DNA of 23,149 bases from a virus, in IMG/VR virus record IMGVR_UViG_3300035158_000132, positions 1 to 23,149 of that record. One strand, written 5' to 3'. The notes under the pieces are model-generated. The model saw only the letters and a program-made list of their open reading frames with translations, was not told the DNA's origin and did not search any database. The position numbers and the translations under genes were made by a program. Position 1 is the first letter of the stretch, and every line of letters starts with the position of its first letter. Of the stretch, positions 7,001 to 14,419 are shown one piece after another.

Positions 7001-8698
7001 TTCCAGAAACTCCGCGGCGGTCTCGAAGCGCCGGGCATCCCGCCGTAGGGCCTGCTCCTCGGTGAGCTCTGTTTCCGGTGCGGCCTCTTCCTGGACTTCC
7101 GTTTCCAGGACCTCGGAAATCGCAATCTCGCCGCATAGCACACGGTCTCTCTCGTACGTATCCTCGATCTCCTCGGCGATCTCAAGGCGCTCGTTTACCG
7201 GTGCCGGAGCGATCCGTTCCCGTGAGGCCCTGGCAAGCCGGCGGCCCAGCTCGGTCTCGGCTGTCGGAGTCTCGACGGTCAATCCCTCTGAGAGCGTCTG
7301 TAGGAGCTTTTCTTCCTCCGGCGGTAGCTCGACCCGTTCTTCTATCTGTTGCTCGATTTGTGCTTGCGTCGCAGCTATATCCTGCACGGTACCAGCCACG
7401 TTTCCGGGCAGTCCGAGAATCGCCATGGCCGGCGCTGAGTGAATGAATGTGTCGACCAGCCGCCTGTAATCTTCGATGACCGTGGAATGCTCGAACTGCG
7501 TAGGTGCGCCGCGGTAGCGGGGAAGGGCTTTACGTGCCGTCAGCAGGTCGCTCAAGTCCATGGCAACGTGCTCGCTGATGATGTCGACAAGCTCCTGTGC
7601 GAGCTCTTCGCTGACCTCTTCGGTCCAGTACCGCCCATACTCTCCAATACGCCGCAGGATGGCAGAGCGAAGCGTTCCGTCTTTTACGGCCTCGTCAAAG
7701 GCGTTTCCGACGCTGTCTCTAAGCAGCTTGCTTGCCCCCGGAACGGTCTTGATAAGGGCTCCCATCTGGCCGACCTCGATCGCGGCGTTGAGCACCCCTG
7801 CGGTAAAAGACACGACCTGCACGATGCTCTGAGGCATCGGGTTTCCCTCTTCGTCCCTCATTTGGGACAATGTGAGCCAGCTTTTTCCCCGCATCTGCCG
7901 GAAGGAATGGGAGGCCATGCCGGCGGTAAACCCGAAGAGGAATCCTCCGCCCGCTGCGGTCAGCGTACCCACTCCGGGAACCACGGTGCCGGTGGCCGCA
8001 CCGAGGGCCGCGGTTCCCACACCGTACAGCGCTCCTTCTCCCATGCCCTGAATCATTCCCGGTACGATCTGCCCCACGTCCCAAATGACTTGATTCAGGA
8101 AGTCGGTTTCCTCGTTCGGCGCTAAGGAATGGAGCTGCTGCTGAAGCTCGGTAATGCGGTTATACCGCTCCTGATTCCAGCTTCCGGCCAGGGCCTCTAC
8201 GGATAGCTGAAAGGCTTCCTCGTAGAGCTTTTCCTGAAGCAAACCCGCTTTCATTCCGGCCTGGGCGGATTGCGGCACGGACCTAAGAATGCTTCCAGCG
8301 GTTCGTACGTTCTCGGTGAACTTCTGCCAGAAGGTTTTCTGCTTCGTCTCTTCGCCGGTCAGCTCTCCGGCGATCTGATCCTTCAGCTGGTAGGCTTGTT
8401 CGGGGGAAATATCCAGGGAATGAGAGAAATACAGGGAGTTCTCGATTCCCGCCCTTTCCTCCTCGGGATCCGGAAGACCGGAAATCGAGTCCTCCAGGCG
8501 GCGGAAGTCCGCAGCCTTTTGCCTCAACTCAGACAGGCCCGAGCCGAGCTCGGGACCTTCTTTGACCAAGCCGGGCGGCTCGGCTATGCCCTGAATTTCA
8601 GCAGGACCTTCGGGTGCGGGGAATCCTTCTCTAAGCTCGTCTTCCTCATCCCAGGAAAGCAAACCGGGAGGAGGAGGTATTACCTGGCGATCACCCAT
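4094..8698 (-). CDS. Very large virion protein, probable internal core/DNA-ejection protein (1534 residues)
   Basis: ATG at 8698 after GGGAGGGTGAG. N-terminus is acidic and Pro-rich (residues 1-50); residues 210-262 form a Gly-rich hydrophobic stretch ('YGVGTAALGAATGTVVPGVG' within it) of the kind seen in ejection proteins that enter membranes; about 430-600 is acidic low complexity; about 690-900 is basic coiled coil ('AKQAARKAYTAGKKAGIKAE'); the last third contains 'LAYLGFNIVTMAKQIPSVFL', 'GMIGIYAMDKVARTIGWKAV', and 'EAWNWLLQFTNQLSQLYNIA', resembling large polyvalent-protein associated (LPD38-type) domains of big phage proteins. I see no clear lysozyme or transglycosylase motif. Position as last and largest of the three suggests the T7 gp16-like role. 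A terminator follows. Confidence 0.75.
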   Translation of the reverse strand: MGDRQVIPPPPGLLSWDEEDELREGFPAPEGPAEIQGIAEPPGLVKEGPELGSGLSELRQKAADFRRLEDSISGLPDPEEERAGIENSLYFSHSLDISPEQAYQLKDQIAGELTGEETKQKTFWQKFTENVRTAGSILRSVPQSAQAGMKAGLLQEKLYEEAFQLSVEALAGSWNQERYNRITELQQQLHSLAPNEETDFLNQVIWDVGQIVPGMIQGMGEGALYGVGTAALGAATGTVVPGVGTLTAAGGGFLFGFTAGMASHSFRQMRGKSWLTLSQMRDEEGNPMPQSIVQVVSFTAGVLNAAIEVGQMGALIKTVPGASKLLRDSVGNAFDEAVKDGTLRSAILRRIGEYGRYWTEEVSEELAQELVDIISEHVAMDLSDLLTARKALPRYRGAPTQFEHSTVIEDYRRLVDTFIHSAPAMAILGLPGNVAGTVQDIAATQAQIEQQIEERVELPPEEEKLLQTLSEGLTVETPTAETELGRRLARASRERIAPAPVNERLEIAEEIEDTYERDRVLCGEIAISEVLETEVQEEAAPETELTEEQALRRDARRFETAAEFLEYVYSMLLTKEDMAEMGDKPLLDQRLREFWASCQEEPEVEAAPVIEGPIPSIEESRKAFLERYSTPESVEVFLSTLGAKTQKKGSRKGLSFVWWAGASRGRPASSEGWARMRKEMENNPDKFRKVFAEVLEDTEELQLMEEQERRAREAEKEPAMIPEEQAVELAMKKAKQAARKAYTAGKKAGIKAERERKAELLRRKSEKKKLRAYINKLAAQIAKEPGLGIDFYYREAIESLQAGIDPHFRQRKTLESRERIRRFISEEPSRKEMIPKKVRDILQKRSLNEITIAELETLRNEIDMLRKIGRTKYQTKKIQYDRDIREQRDRLAETVLRGEKVKEEPKPIIKSTVEEGKIKRAGRTFRALTLRPPRMFDKLDGGKGFKGEWHKTFVDEVNEQENEKLRAVDDRLEPGKKKRKELGISLADLAKDKVAVEGYTYTLDEALDIYAGFRNDAKKLAIIYGNNIDEKTAEKIIASLTDKEKALADYIIEDYESRYDALRQSHIAQTNRDLGYEENYTPIRRRELDYSVFKEELVDEFERREHLKRAYTRREFTIRRQDIPPEFQKPVRLGLVSTWFGQVPKQEHYIAYGQKIRDLHNLLRDKQVRKAIEQRFGREYVDAVEHYVNRVADPTIYKSFAKWERVSQTLRQNTALAYLGFNIVTMAKQIPSVFLYLPDAGPGHLVGSALGFATRPFEMMRFVNERDPQVKHASIEREMEELKRQDSGLYNRIIKKVGKVGMIGIYAMDKVARTIGWKAVYEANIKKGLSEAEAIREAQNVTLRTQPAARAKDVAELYAKHEAWNWLLQFTNQLSQLYNIATYDIPQTFKQHQYYKGLLQLTAYSITALSIWAISNRRLPEDWKEVAQAHFQQFINSIPVVGRGLVARAEGWFADVTPAPLKAVIEMGTWLKDTDWVRKHPVDWFTDRRFISKINKTLEALAIWSGIPYTGPKRIKKAIEKGEVRELIGGPPKR

Positions 8699-10626
8699 CT
8701 CTCACCCTCCCAGCGATACCACTCGCCCGGCCTTTGATACATGTACCAGTACGTTCCGTCGAAGAACGCAGGGGTACCGCCAATTTCCCCCCGGGCTACC
8801 GGGTCCGCGCCCTTGAAGCGCCTGTAGCGCTCGAGGTCCGGATCTTCGGCGGTCAGAGGTACGGTTTCCGGCTCAGGCAGCTTTTCATATTCTTTTTTTG
8901 CGCTCCACTTTCTGAACAGCCCGCCGGTCCTCTCCGCCCGATCACCAAGGAGTAAGCCTTGTGCAAACTCGAGGAGGCCCTTTTCGGTGAGCTTGCGGTT
9001 GGTACCCGGGAGTATCCCGGTGGTGACCACTTCGTCGAAGGTTTTGAAAATGTTGGATTGCTTCAACCGGGCTTCCAGGACTTTTGACTGATCCAGCTCG
9101 TCACGGCAGATGTCGTCAAAGTAGCTGTCGATCATATCCAGGGCCACTTTCTCGGTTACATAGGTTGTGCGGCGGCTCACCTTGTCGAGCCATCTTGTCG
9201 CATCGGCGTTGCTCAGGCCCTTTCCGTGCTTACTCTTGATGAAATCTCTCACCTGGTCGTTGCTATAGGCGGAGGTGTCGTAAAACATGCGGATAACCTC
9301 GGCGAGCACGTTGTCGTCCGTGACCTCAAGCGGCCCCTCTTTCTCAGCCGCTTTGTGCATTTTGGTATCCCGGCTCCGGTATTCATCGATCAGGTGTTCC
9401 TTGTCCTCGTTGGTCAAATCGGGATCACCGAGAATACGCTCCTCGACCTGCTCCTCCTGGCCCATGGGCCAATCGATGATCTCAGAGTAAGCCCGGAGAT
9501 AGGCCTCTGAAATCTCCTCCTTCCTGGCCTTTTCCCTCATATCTTCTAGGTCTTTTTGCCGCTGTTTCTCAGCTTCACGCTTCTCTTCGGCAAGGTCGTT
9601 AATCAGATTGCGCCAGTGCTCTTTGCGCTCCCTCGACAGATCCGAGTCTCGGATCTCAACCCAGGTCGGGAGATTGCCTTTCTGCAGGCGGTCCATATAG
9701 TCCAGTTCGGTCTTGTCACCGGATTGCTTGCGCCGCTGCTTTTCCCTCTCCTGTGAGACACCCCACTGTCTCCAAATCTCGTCTACGATTTCGGTCCGCT
9801 GTTCGGGCATATCATCGAGAAACGGGGTGTTCTTCTCGATCCACTGCTCGGCGTATTCGGGGCTGTCCGTGGTGCGAAGAATATCGAGTCCCGTTTGGGT
9901 GGTGTCATGAACTTGTTTCTTGAAGAGCAGGGATTTGTATTTCGCCCTGCTTCCTTCAAGCAGATTATCGGCCTGCGGATCCCCCAGCCAGTTCCGGGCA
10001 CTGTTGATCACGGCCTCTACGGGTGCGAAATCTCCAATGTTGACTGCATCGGCCATGGCATTGTTCACGTTGCGCTCGAATTGTTTCTGCGTTTGTTCTA
10101 TGGCATAGTTGCGCCCGTACGTCAGGGCCGCTTGAGTGCTTTGATTGTACATCTGGTAGAGCTGATCTTTGGCCCAGGATTGCACCCGGGGGAAAGCCTC
10201 GTATTGCTCTTCAATTGCTGACAATGACTCCTGATACCAGGTCTCGAACTCAGCGGGCATTTGCATAATACGACTGCCTTTATCGTCAGTGGCCCAGGTG
10301 AATTGATTGTTGTCGATGTAGGTCCGAACCTTGCCGGTCATCTGCTGCTGCAGATCGTGAAGGTCAGCCTTGGCAGTCTCAAAGTTTTGCTGCTCAAAGA
10401 TTCCGTAGACGCTCTGTCCGAACTGAAGGAGCAATTCGGCCACACCCAGGGCGGTCTCGGCAACTAGACCCCGTCTCTGAACGCTGCGCTGGCGCTCCTC
10501 GAGGTTGCGGATCCGTCCCATGATATCCAGAGACTCGGTGCCGATCAGAGTAGACTTCGCCCCTGTTTTCAGTTGAATGGCCCGATACAGGGGGCTATAG
10601 TCTACTTGCGGAAGTAAAATTGGCAT
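8680..10626 (-). CDS. Putative internal core/DNA-ejection protein, long alpha-helical (648 residues)
   Basis: ATG at 10626 with AAGGA upstream. Almost entirely helical and charged, with many coiled-coil stretches ('KREAEKQRQKDLEDMREKAR' at about residues 350) and no signal peptide or catalytic motif. The N-terminal 'LLPQVDYSPLYRAIQL' and 'AETALGVAELLLQFGQSVYG' and the C-terminal aromatic 'FFDGTYWYMYQRPGEWYRWE' are notable. Size and place, second of three large proteins between nozzle and fibre genes, fit the middle ejection protein (T7 gp15-like role, building a tunnel through the periplasm). There is little sequence-level support beyond this. It overlaps the next gene by 19 bases. Confidence 0.65.
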   Translation of the reverse strand: MPILLPQVDYSPLYRAIQLKTGAKSTLIGTESLDIMGRIRNLEERQRSVQRRGLVAETALGVAELLLQFGQSVYGIFEQQNFETAKADLHDLQQQMTGKVRTYIDNNQFTWATDDKGSRIMQMPAEFETWYQESLSAIEEQYEAFPRVQSWAKDQLYQMYNQSTQAALTYGRNYAIEQTQKQFERNVNNAMADAVNIGDFAPVEAVINSARNWLGDPQADNLLEGSRAKYKSLLFKKQVHDTTQTGLDILRTTDSPEYAEQWIEKNTPFLDDMPEQRTEIVDEIWRQWGVSQEREKQRRKQSGDKTELDYMDRLQKGNLPTWVEIRDSDLSRERKEHWRNLINDLAEEKREAEKQRQKDLEDMREKARKEEISEAYLRAYSEIIDWPMGQEEQVEERILGDPDLTNEDKEHLIDEYRSRDTKMHKAAEKEGPLEVTDDNVLAEVIRMFYDTSAYSNDQVRDFIKSKHGKGLSNADATRWLDKVSRRTTYVTEKVALDMIDSYFDDICRDELDQSKVLEARLKQSNIFKTFDEVVTTGILPGTNRKLTEKGLLEFAQGLLLGDRAERTGGLFRKWSAKKEYEKLPEPETVPLTAEDPDLERYRRFKGADPVARGEIGGTPAFFDGTYWYMYQRPGEWYRWEGERWVIAR

Positions 10627-10641
10627 CGCTTCATCCTTTTC

Positions 10642-11373
10642 CTATAACCGTAAAGAGGGTTTTGACGGTGAAGGAACATGAGTCCCATGAAAAGCTTCTT
10701 CCAATAACAATCCAGACATATCAAAAGAATCACCTTCCAATTCCTTCTCCCATTCGGTGAGCTGAGTTTCCATCTCCCCAAGGGCTTCCTCATATCCGGT
10801 TTCCGCTTCTCCCAATTGAGTCAAAGAAGTTTTCAACACTTCAAGCTGCCGCTCCTTGCCGGTGTACTCGGCTTCCAGATTCTGAAGCAACTCGGCCCAG
10901 GTCATGCCGTACAGGCCGCCTTCCAGATCGAAGGTCAGGTCTTCACCCACGAAAGAAACCACGTCTTCCCGGGCCTGCTCGCCTTTCACGGCCATCGAAG
11001 TACCGGCGGTAGCTCTTCCGGTGGCTCCGGCGAGCACGTTGAGCATTCCGTAGTTTTCCATGAGCTCCCGATACTGCCTGCGCCCGACAAGCTCCAGCTC
11101 CGTCTTCTCCTTCTCAGCGTAAGCAGGATAGAGGGTCAGCCAGTCTTCCACATCGGCAATGCCAGTTTCCGTTTCAGCGATTGCCGTGCGGGTAGTGGCC
11201 AGCACACCGCCGGTCTCTGCGATATCCTGTTTGAGAGTGATAATGTCCTGTTCCAATTGAAGCCGGGCAGCTTCCTCCTGCAGTTCCAGAGCTTCTTTTT
11301 CTCGTTTTGAGCTGGATATAAGGCCGATCCCTCCGAGAATCAGCCCTCCTATTGCTGCAATTGCGGCCCACAT
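10642..11373 (-). CDS. Putative internal core/DNA-ejection protein with N-terminal membrane helix (243 residues)
   Basis: ATG at 11373 follows GGAGG within the nozzle gene's end. Residues 2-22 ('WAAIAAIGGLILGGIGLISS') are a Gly-rich hydrophobic helix, followed by a long coiled coil (residues 24-75: 'KREKEALELQEEAARLQLEQ'), a Gly/Ala region ('MLNVLAGATGRATAGTSMAV' at about 109-128) and a second coiled coil (about 160-215). This architecture, small size and position right after the nozzle match the first of the three internal virion (ejection) proteins of podoviruses, the T7 gp14 analogue that inserts in the outer membrane. The motif '..GmlnvlAgasGr..sGtSm..' is common in that group. Assignment is by layout and position. 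Confidence 0.7.
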   Translation of the reverse strand: MWAAIAAIGGLILGGIGLISSSKREKEALELQEEAARLQLEQDIITLKQDIAETGGVLATTRTAIAETETGIADVEDWLTLYPAYAEKEKTELELVGRRQYRELMENYGMLNVLAGATGRATAGTSMAVKGEQAREDVVSFVGEDLTFDLEGGLYGMTWAELLQNLEAEYTGKERQLEVLKTSLTQLGEAETGYEEALGEMETQLTEWEKELEGDSFDMSGLLLEEAFHGTHVPSPSKPSLRL

Positions 11374-11374
11374 A

Positions 11375-13075
11375 TCATGCCTCCATCAAAGCGATCCGGG
11401 TGAACATGGCCAGACAGTTCATGGGAAACGGATCATTCTGCACCAGCCAAAAAGCACCGTCGGTGTCCACCATGCCATCAAGACGCACGACTAGATCGCC
11501 GGTATAGACCCCGTAACTGTCATATTCAAGGGCATGGAGATCGCTCTCACTCTGCCCGATTGCTCCCCCATAGGTTCGGAATAGCCGCAGCACCGTCTCC
11601 TCGATTCTCTTCCGCTTGCCCTGCCAGGTAAGATTGAGCGCAAGCTCGGGTCTCTGAGGCAAGAGCCTCGCCGGATGAGGCAGGCCGATATGAATCAAGC
11701 TTACCGAAGTGTCATAGGTGACTTGGCCGCCCGAGACGGTCTTGCGAGGCATCCACTGGCCGTCACCAATAGCGTCTACTTCCTTTCCTTCCAGATGATC
11801 CAGCCCGGTAATGGTATTGGTGGGCGTTCCGTAGGTTTTCCGCAGGCCGCTGTCCACGTAATGCGCCTCGCTGAAATCCTCACCATCCTCGGCCAGCACA
11901 TAGTACTCGATGTACCGTTTGGTTCCCCTCAAGACCGACACCCAAAGCTCGTCCTCTCCGTCTTCGGTACGCAGCACCGCCGCAGATTCCACCAGGCCCC
12001 CATCGGCGGGCTTGTGCCGGGCCCACCCGAATACCGCGGCTCCTTCTCCGGCATCCTCCACGGTACAGGAGACCAGCTCGCCGTCCGACCGTACCAGCCA
12101 CAGATAGGGCTGCGGTCGAAGCATGGCCGCCATCTCCACTACCCCAGGGCGCAGAATGTGATCCGAATATTTATTGGCCTCCGGATCCAGGGGTTCCTCC
12201 TGCGGTCCCAGATAGACCATGTGAAGACTCGGAGTCCCGGGGGTGACGTAGAACACATACGGTCCCACCGCTACGGCCTGAACCGCTGCGCTTCCCCCGT
12301 AATCCAGCACGTTCAGATCATAGTTGATCGGCGTGGGGATCGAACCGTCTGAGATCCAGGTGTAGTTGATTCCCCCGGACAGCATGCCGCGGTGTGCGAT
12401 CATCCATAAAAACCGCTCCTCGGATTCTTTGAGAATGATCGCATCATCGGCAAATTTACCCAGGGTGAAATCCGTGAACCGGTCGGTTCCTGTTGCCGCA
12501 TCCGGCGCACGGCTCAGGAAATGAGCATTCGGTTCGCTATCCGTTGCTCCCAGCCCCAGCCGCCCACCAACGAATTCCACGATCGAGGGATAATTGCTCG
12601 CACTGTCAAAAGTACGATCTCCGGTAAAGGTCGGCGTGGTGAGCGTGGGGACTCCCCCGACCTCTTCGATGTACCGGGGCGGATGATTTCGGTGTACCAG
12701 CCAAAGCTTTCCTTTGATGCTCTTGTACTGAATCTGCCAGAGCTGCGATAGGACGTAATCGGTGGTCAGCTCGAGTGGTACGCCGTAGAGGGTATGATCG
12801 GGTTTCCAGAACCGCACCTTGTTGTTCGTGAACTCGCAGATATAGCGGCTGCTGGGCGCTCTCCACGCGATCAATCGGGCCTTGGCCGTATTGTTGTAGC
12901 TGTAGCCGAGATAGTAGGAGCCGGGCATCCGGCGGGTTCCGCCGATACGCAGGGGAATGTGGTTTTCCAAGGTCCGGGCACCGGCGTTGTACAGAGCGGT
13001 ATTCACCGCTCCTTCTGCCCGGGGCGCAAGCTCGCCGGCCAGGAATGTGTTAGTGACGGTGCTCACATTGGCCAT
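11375..13075 (-). CDS. Tail nozzle protein (tail tubular protein B-like)
   Basis: 566 residues, ATG after GAGG. The start 'NTFLAGELAPRAEGAVNTAL' followed by 'YNAGARTLENHIPLRIGGTR' and 'RMPGSYYLGYSYN' is the signature of the nozzle family found in many short-tailed phages ('F.aGelsp...gR.D...Y..Ga..l.N..p...GG..rRpGt'). The rest is beta-rich, as expected of the propeller-like nozzle, ending 'VQNDPFPMNCLAMFTRIALM', near the usual end ('dplPltvlavv'). The nozzle closes the tail and opens to let DNA out. It lies between adaptor and ejection-protein genes. The next start is one base beyond its stop. Confidence 0.87.
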   Translation of the reverse strand: MANVSTVTNTFLAGELAPRAEGAVNTALYNAGARTLENHIPLRIGGTRRMPGSYYLGYSYNNTAKARLIAWRAPSSRYICEFTNNKVRFWKPDHTLYGVPLELTTDYVLSQLWQIQYKSIKGKLWLVHRNHPPRYIEEVGGVPTLTTPTFTGDRTFDSASNYPSIVEFVGGRLGLGATDSEPNAHFLSRAPDAATGTDRFTDFTLGKFADDAIILKESEERFLWMIAHRGMLSGGINYTWISDGSIPTPINYDLNVLDYGGSAAVQAVAVGPYVFYVTPGTPSLHMVYLGPQEEPLDPEANKYSDHILRPGVVEMAAMLRPQPYLWLVRSDGELVSCTVEDAGEGAAVFGWARHKPADGGLVESAAVLRTEDGEDELWVSVLRGTKRYIEYYVLAEDGEDFSEAHYVDSGLRKTYGTPTNTITGLDHLEGKEVDAIGDGQWMPRKTVSGGQVTYDTSVSLIHIGLPHPARLLPQRPELALNLTWQGKRKRIEETVLRLFRTYGGAIGQSESDLHALEYDSYGVYTGDLVVRLDGMVDTDGAFWLVQNDPFPMNCLAMFTRIALMEA

Positions 13076-13078
13076 GGC

Positions 13079-13678
13079 CTACCTCAGCTCGTCATGCCAC
13101 ACGTGGTCTTCCTGATTGGGGGAAATCTGCTGGTTGAACCGAGCGTCTGCCGACTTGGCCCGGGCCAAAGCCCCGAATGCCGGGTCTTCATATTCCGTTT
13201 GTATTTGCCTCTGCAGAGCATCATTGGAGGTCAAGTGTTTACAGAGTCTGGCCGCAAGAGCTGCGATGATGGCAGGCAAGATGTAGCCCGGCAAGTCGCT
13301 GAAAGCCGCCGGACCGAACACGTAGCGGATATAGACTTCTTCGGCATCCGTAAGAATCTGATTACCTTCCACGATATATTCATCCACGTCCTGCTCGTCC
13401 TCTCCGCAGAAGCGGATGAAATCGGCGGGTAGATCAAAGGCGTGGTCGTAGCCGAAATCCGGAGGCGTGGCGTTTTCGTTCAGCTCTGCCCTCTTGCTGA
13501 CTCCATTCCAGTCGTGGCAACCCAGGATCTCCTCGAGGATGAGGGGAAGATGCAGCCTGCACTGGTCGGCTTTGTTACTGGTATCACTATCGTAATCGCT
13601 GATCTGCCCCGCATTCAGCCGAGCCAGAGCGGCATTGCACAGCTCGGTCCAGGTGGTCGGCAGCGTCGGTCCAGCCAT
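13079..13678 (-). CDS. Head-tail adaptor (tail tubular protein A/gp11-like)
   Basis: 199 residues, ATG preceded by CAGGAG. Hallmarks of podovirus adaptors (T7 gp11 and relatives) are present: 'TTWTELCNAALARLNAGQIS' at the N-terminus, 'DYDSDTSNKADQCRLHLPLI' followed by 'LEEILGCHDWNGVSKRAEL', and 'FGYDHAFDLPADFIRFCGED' in the middle, then a helical C-terminal half with 'YILPAIIAALAARLCKHLT'. The protein forms a twelve-fold ring that joins portal to nozzle after packaging. Gene order (portal ... capsid, adaptor, nozzle) agrees. Its stop is three bases before the nozzle ATG. Confidence 0.85.
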   Translation of the reverse strand: MAGPTLPTTWTELCNAALARLNAGQISDYDSDTSNKADQCRLHLPLILEEILGCHDWNGVSKRAELNENATPPDFGYDHAFDLPADFIRFCGEDEQDVDEYIVEGNQILTDAEEVYIRYVFGPAAFSDLPGYILPAIIAALAARLCKHLTSNDALQRQIQTEYEDPAFGALARAKSADARFNQQISPNQEDHVWHDELR

Positions 13679-13681
13679 GCG

Positions 13682-13900
13682 TTACTCCTGTACCGTAGGC
13701 TTAGGAGTTTGGGGACCCCTTTCAGGATCCGGGGGCGTGGGCTGTTCTTTTTCCGGTTCCTGAACCGGCTTGAAATGCTTGATCAGCCCGGTGGCCTTGA
13801 GATTCTTGATCTCCTGCTTGGTGAAATCGTAGAACTCTTCCTCGTAGTAGCCCCTGCAGGCGCCGCTGTCAAAACAGCGTTCCAGACACAGATATCTCAT
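13682..13900 (-). CDS. Hypothetical 72-residue protein with Cys-containing N-terminus and Pro-rich tail
   Basis: ATG at 13900 with AAGGAG eight bases upstream, 15 bases after the terminator. The N-terminal part 'MRYLCLERCFDSGACRGYYE' has three cysteines at residues 5, 9 and 15 and is followed by 'EEFYDFTKQEIKNLKATG', then a Pro/Gln/Glu-rich disordered end. The start resembles small phage proteins of the pattern 'MkyrclkrcfdsG..y..Ge.yef', which are common between capsid and connector genes, but no function is known to me. It precedes the adaptor gene by three bases, so it belongs to the tail-connector part of the operon. Confidence 0.7.
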   Translation of the reverse strand: MRYLCLERCFDSGACRGYYEEEFYDFTKQEIKNLKATGLIKHFKPVQEPEKEQPTPPDPERGPQTPKPTVQE

Positions 13901-13914
13901 TGGTTTCTCCTTGT

Positions 13915-13944
13915 AAAAAGCCCCCGGCTGCTAACCGGGGGCTT
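13915..13944 (-). terminator. Rho-independent terminator after capsid/cement genes
   Basis: On the minus strand: stem AAGCCCCCGG (13944-13935), loop TTAGCAG, stem CCGGGGGCTT, continuing into a run of T ending at 13915. Ten base pairs, seven of them G-C, with a five-T tract. It acts only in the minus direction (the plus side lacks a T tract). It lies inside the late operon between the cement gene and the 72-residue gene, so it probably allows partial read-through. Confidence 0.9.
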
Positions 13945-13964
13945 GATCTCATTGCGGGTTCCCG

Positions 13965-14408
13965 TTAGGCGCTGGGCGCAGTCTCGGGAACGTTCGGACC
14001 GAACTCGATCCAGGCTTCCACCGTTTTTGCGGTAAAGCTTCCGGAAGACTTCGGCGTACAGCCTGCCCGGATATACCGGGCGATGTTGGCCGGTATCGGC
14101 AGAGCGAATACCATGCCCTTCTGGGGTGCGATGATTTGCGGCCCGATGAGAACTTTTTTGGGCGAGGTAATATCTCCCCCGCTTTCAGCCGTTCCTGATT
14201 CGAGAAACGGAATCATCCCATCAATGCTCTCAAAATCTGCCGCAGCCTTAAACATGATATAGGCATCCGGCGCCGATACCCCGGCGGCGTGACGAGTGAA
14301 ACGGGCAGCCGCTGCAATCGCCTCGAAATCCAGCACGTCGGCGCTCTTCACGTCACTGTCGGCGGTCGCCAGGCTGATGTCACCAAAATTGTTCAATGCA
14401 TCTCTCAT
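13965..14408 (-). CDS. Capsid cement/decoration protein (Bbp16-like)
   Basis: 147 residues from an ATG preceded by AAGGAGGAAAGCC, nearly a perfect SD, as expected for an abundant virion protein. It resembles the Bbp16 cement family: 'MRDALNNFGDISLATADSDV' followed by 'KSADVLDF', then 'ARFTRHAAGVSAPDAYIMFK', 'PFLESGTAESGG' and the C-terminal 'PIPANIARYIRAGCTPKSSG' with 'GSFTAKTVEAWIEFGPN', a jelly-roll-like beta layout. In BPP-1 the homologous protein staples capsomers on the outside of the head. It lies 11 bases after the capsid gene and is followed by a strong hairpin terminator. Confidence 0.85.
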   Translation of the reverse strand: MRDALNNFGDISLATADSDVKSADVLDFEAIAAAARFTRHAAGVSAPDAYIMFKAAADFESIDGMIPFLESGTAESGGDITSPKKVLIGPQIIAPQKGMVFALPIPANIARYIRAGCTPKSSGSFTAKTVEAWIEFGPNVPETAPSA

Positions 14409-14419
14409 GGCTTTCCTCC

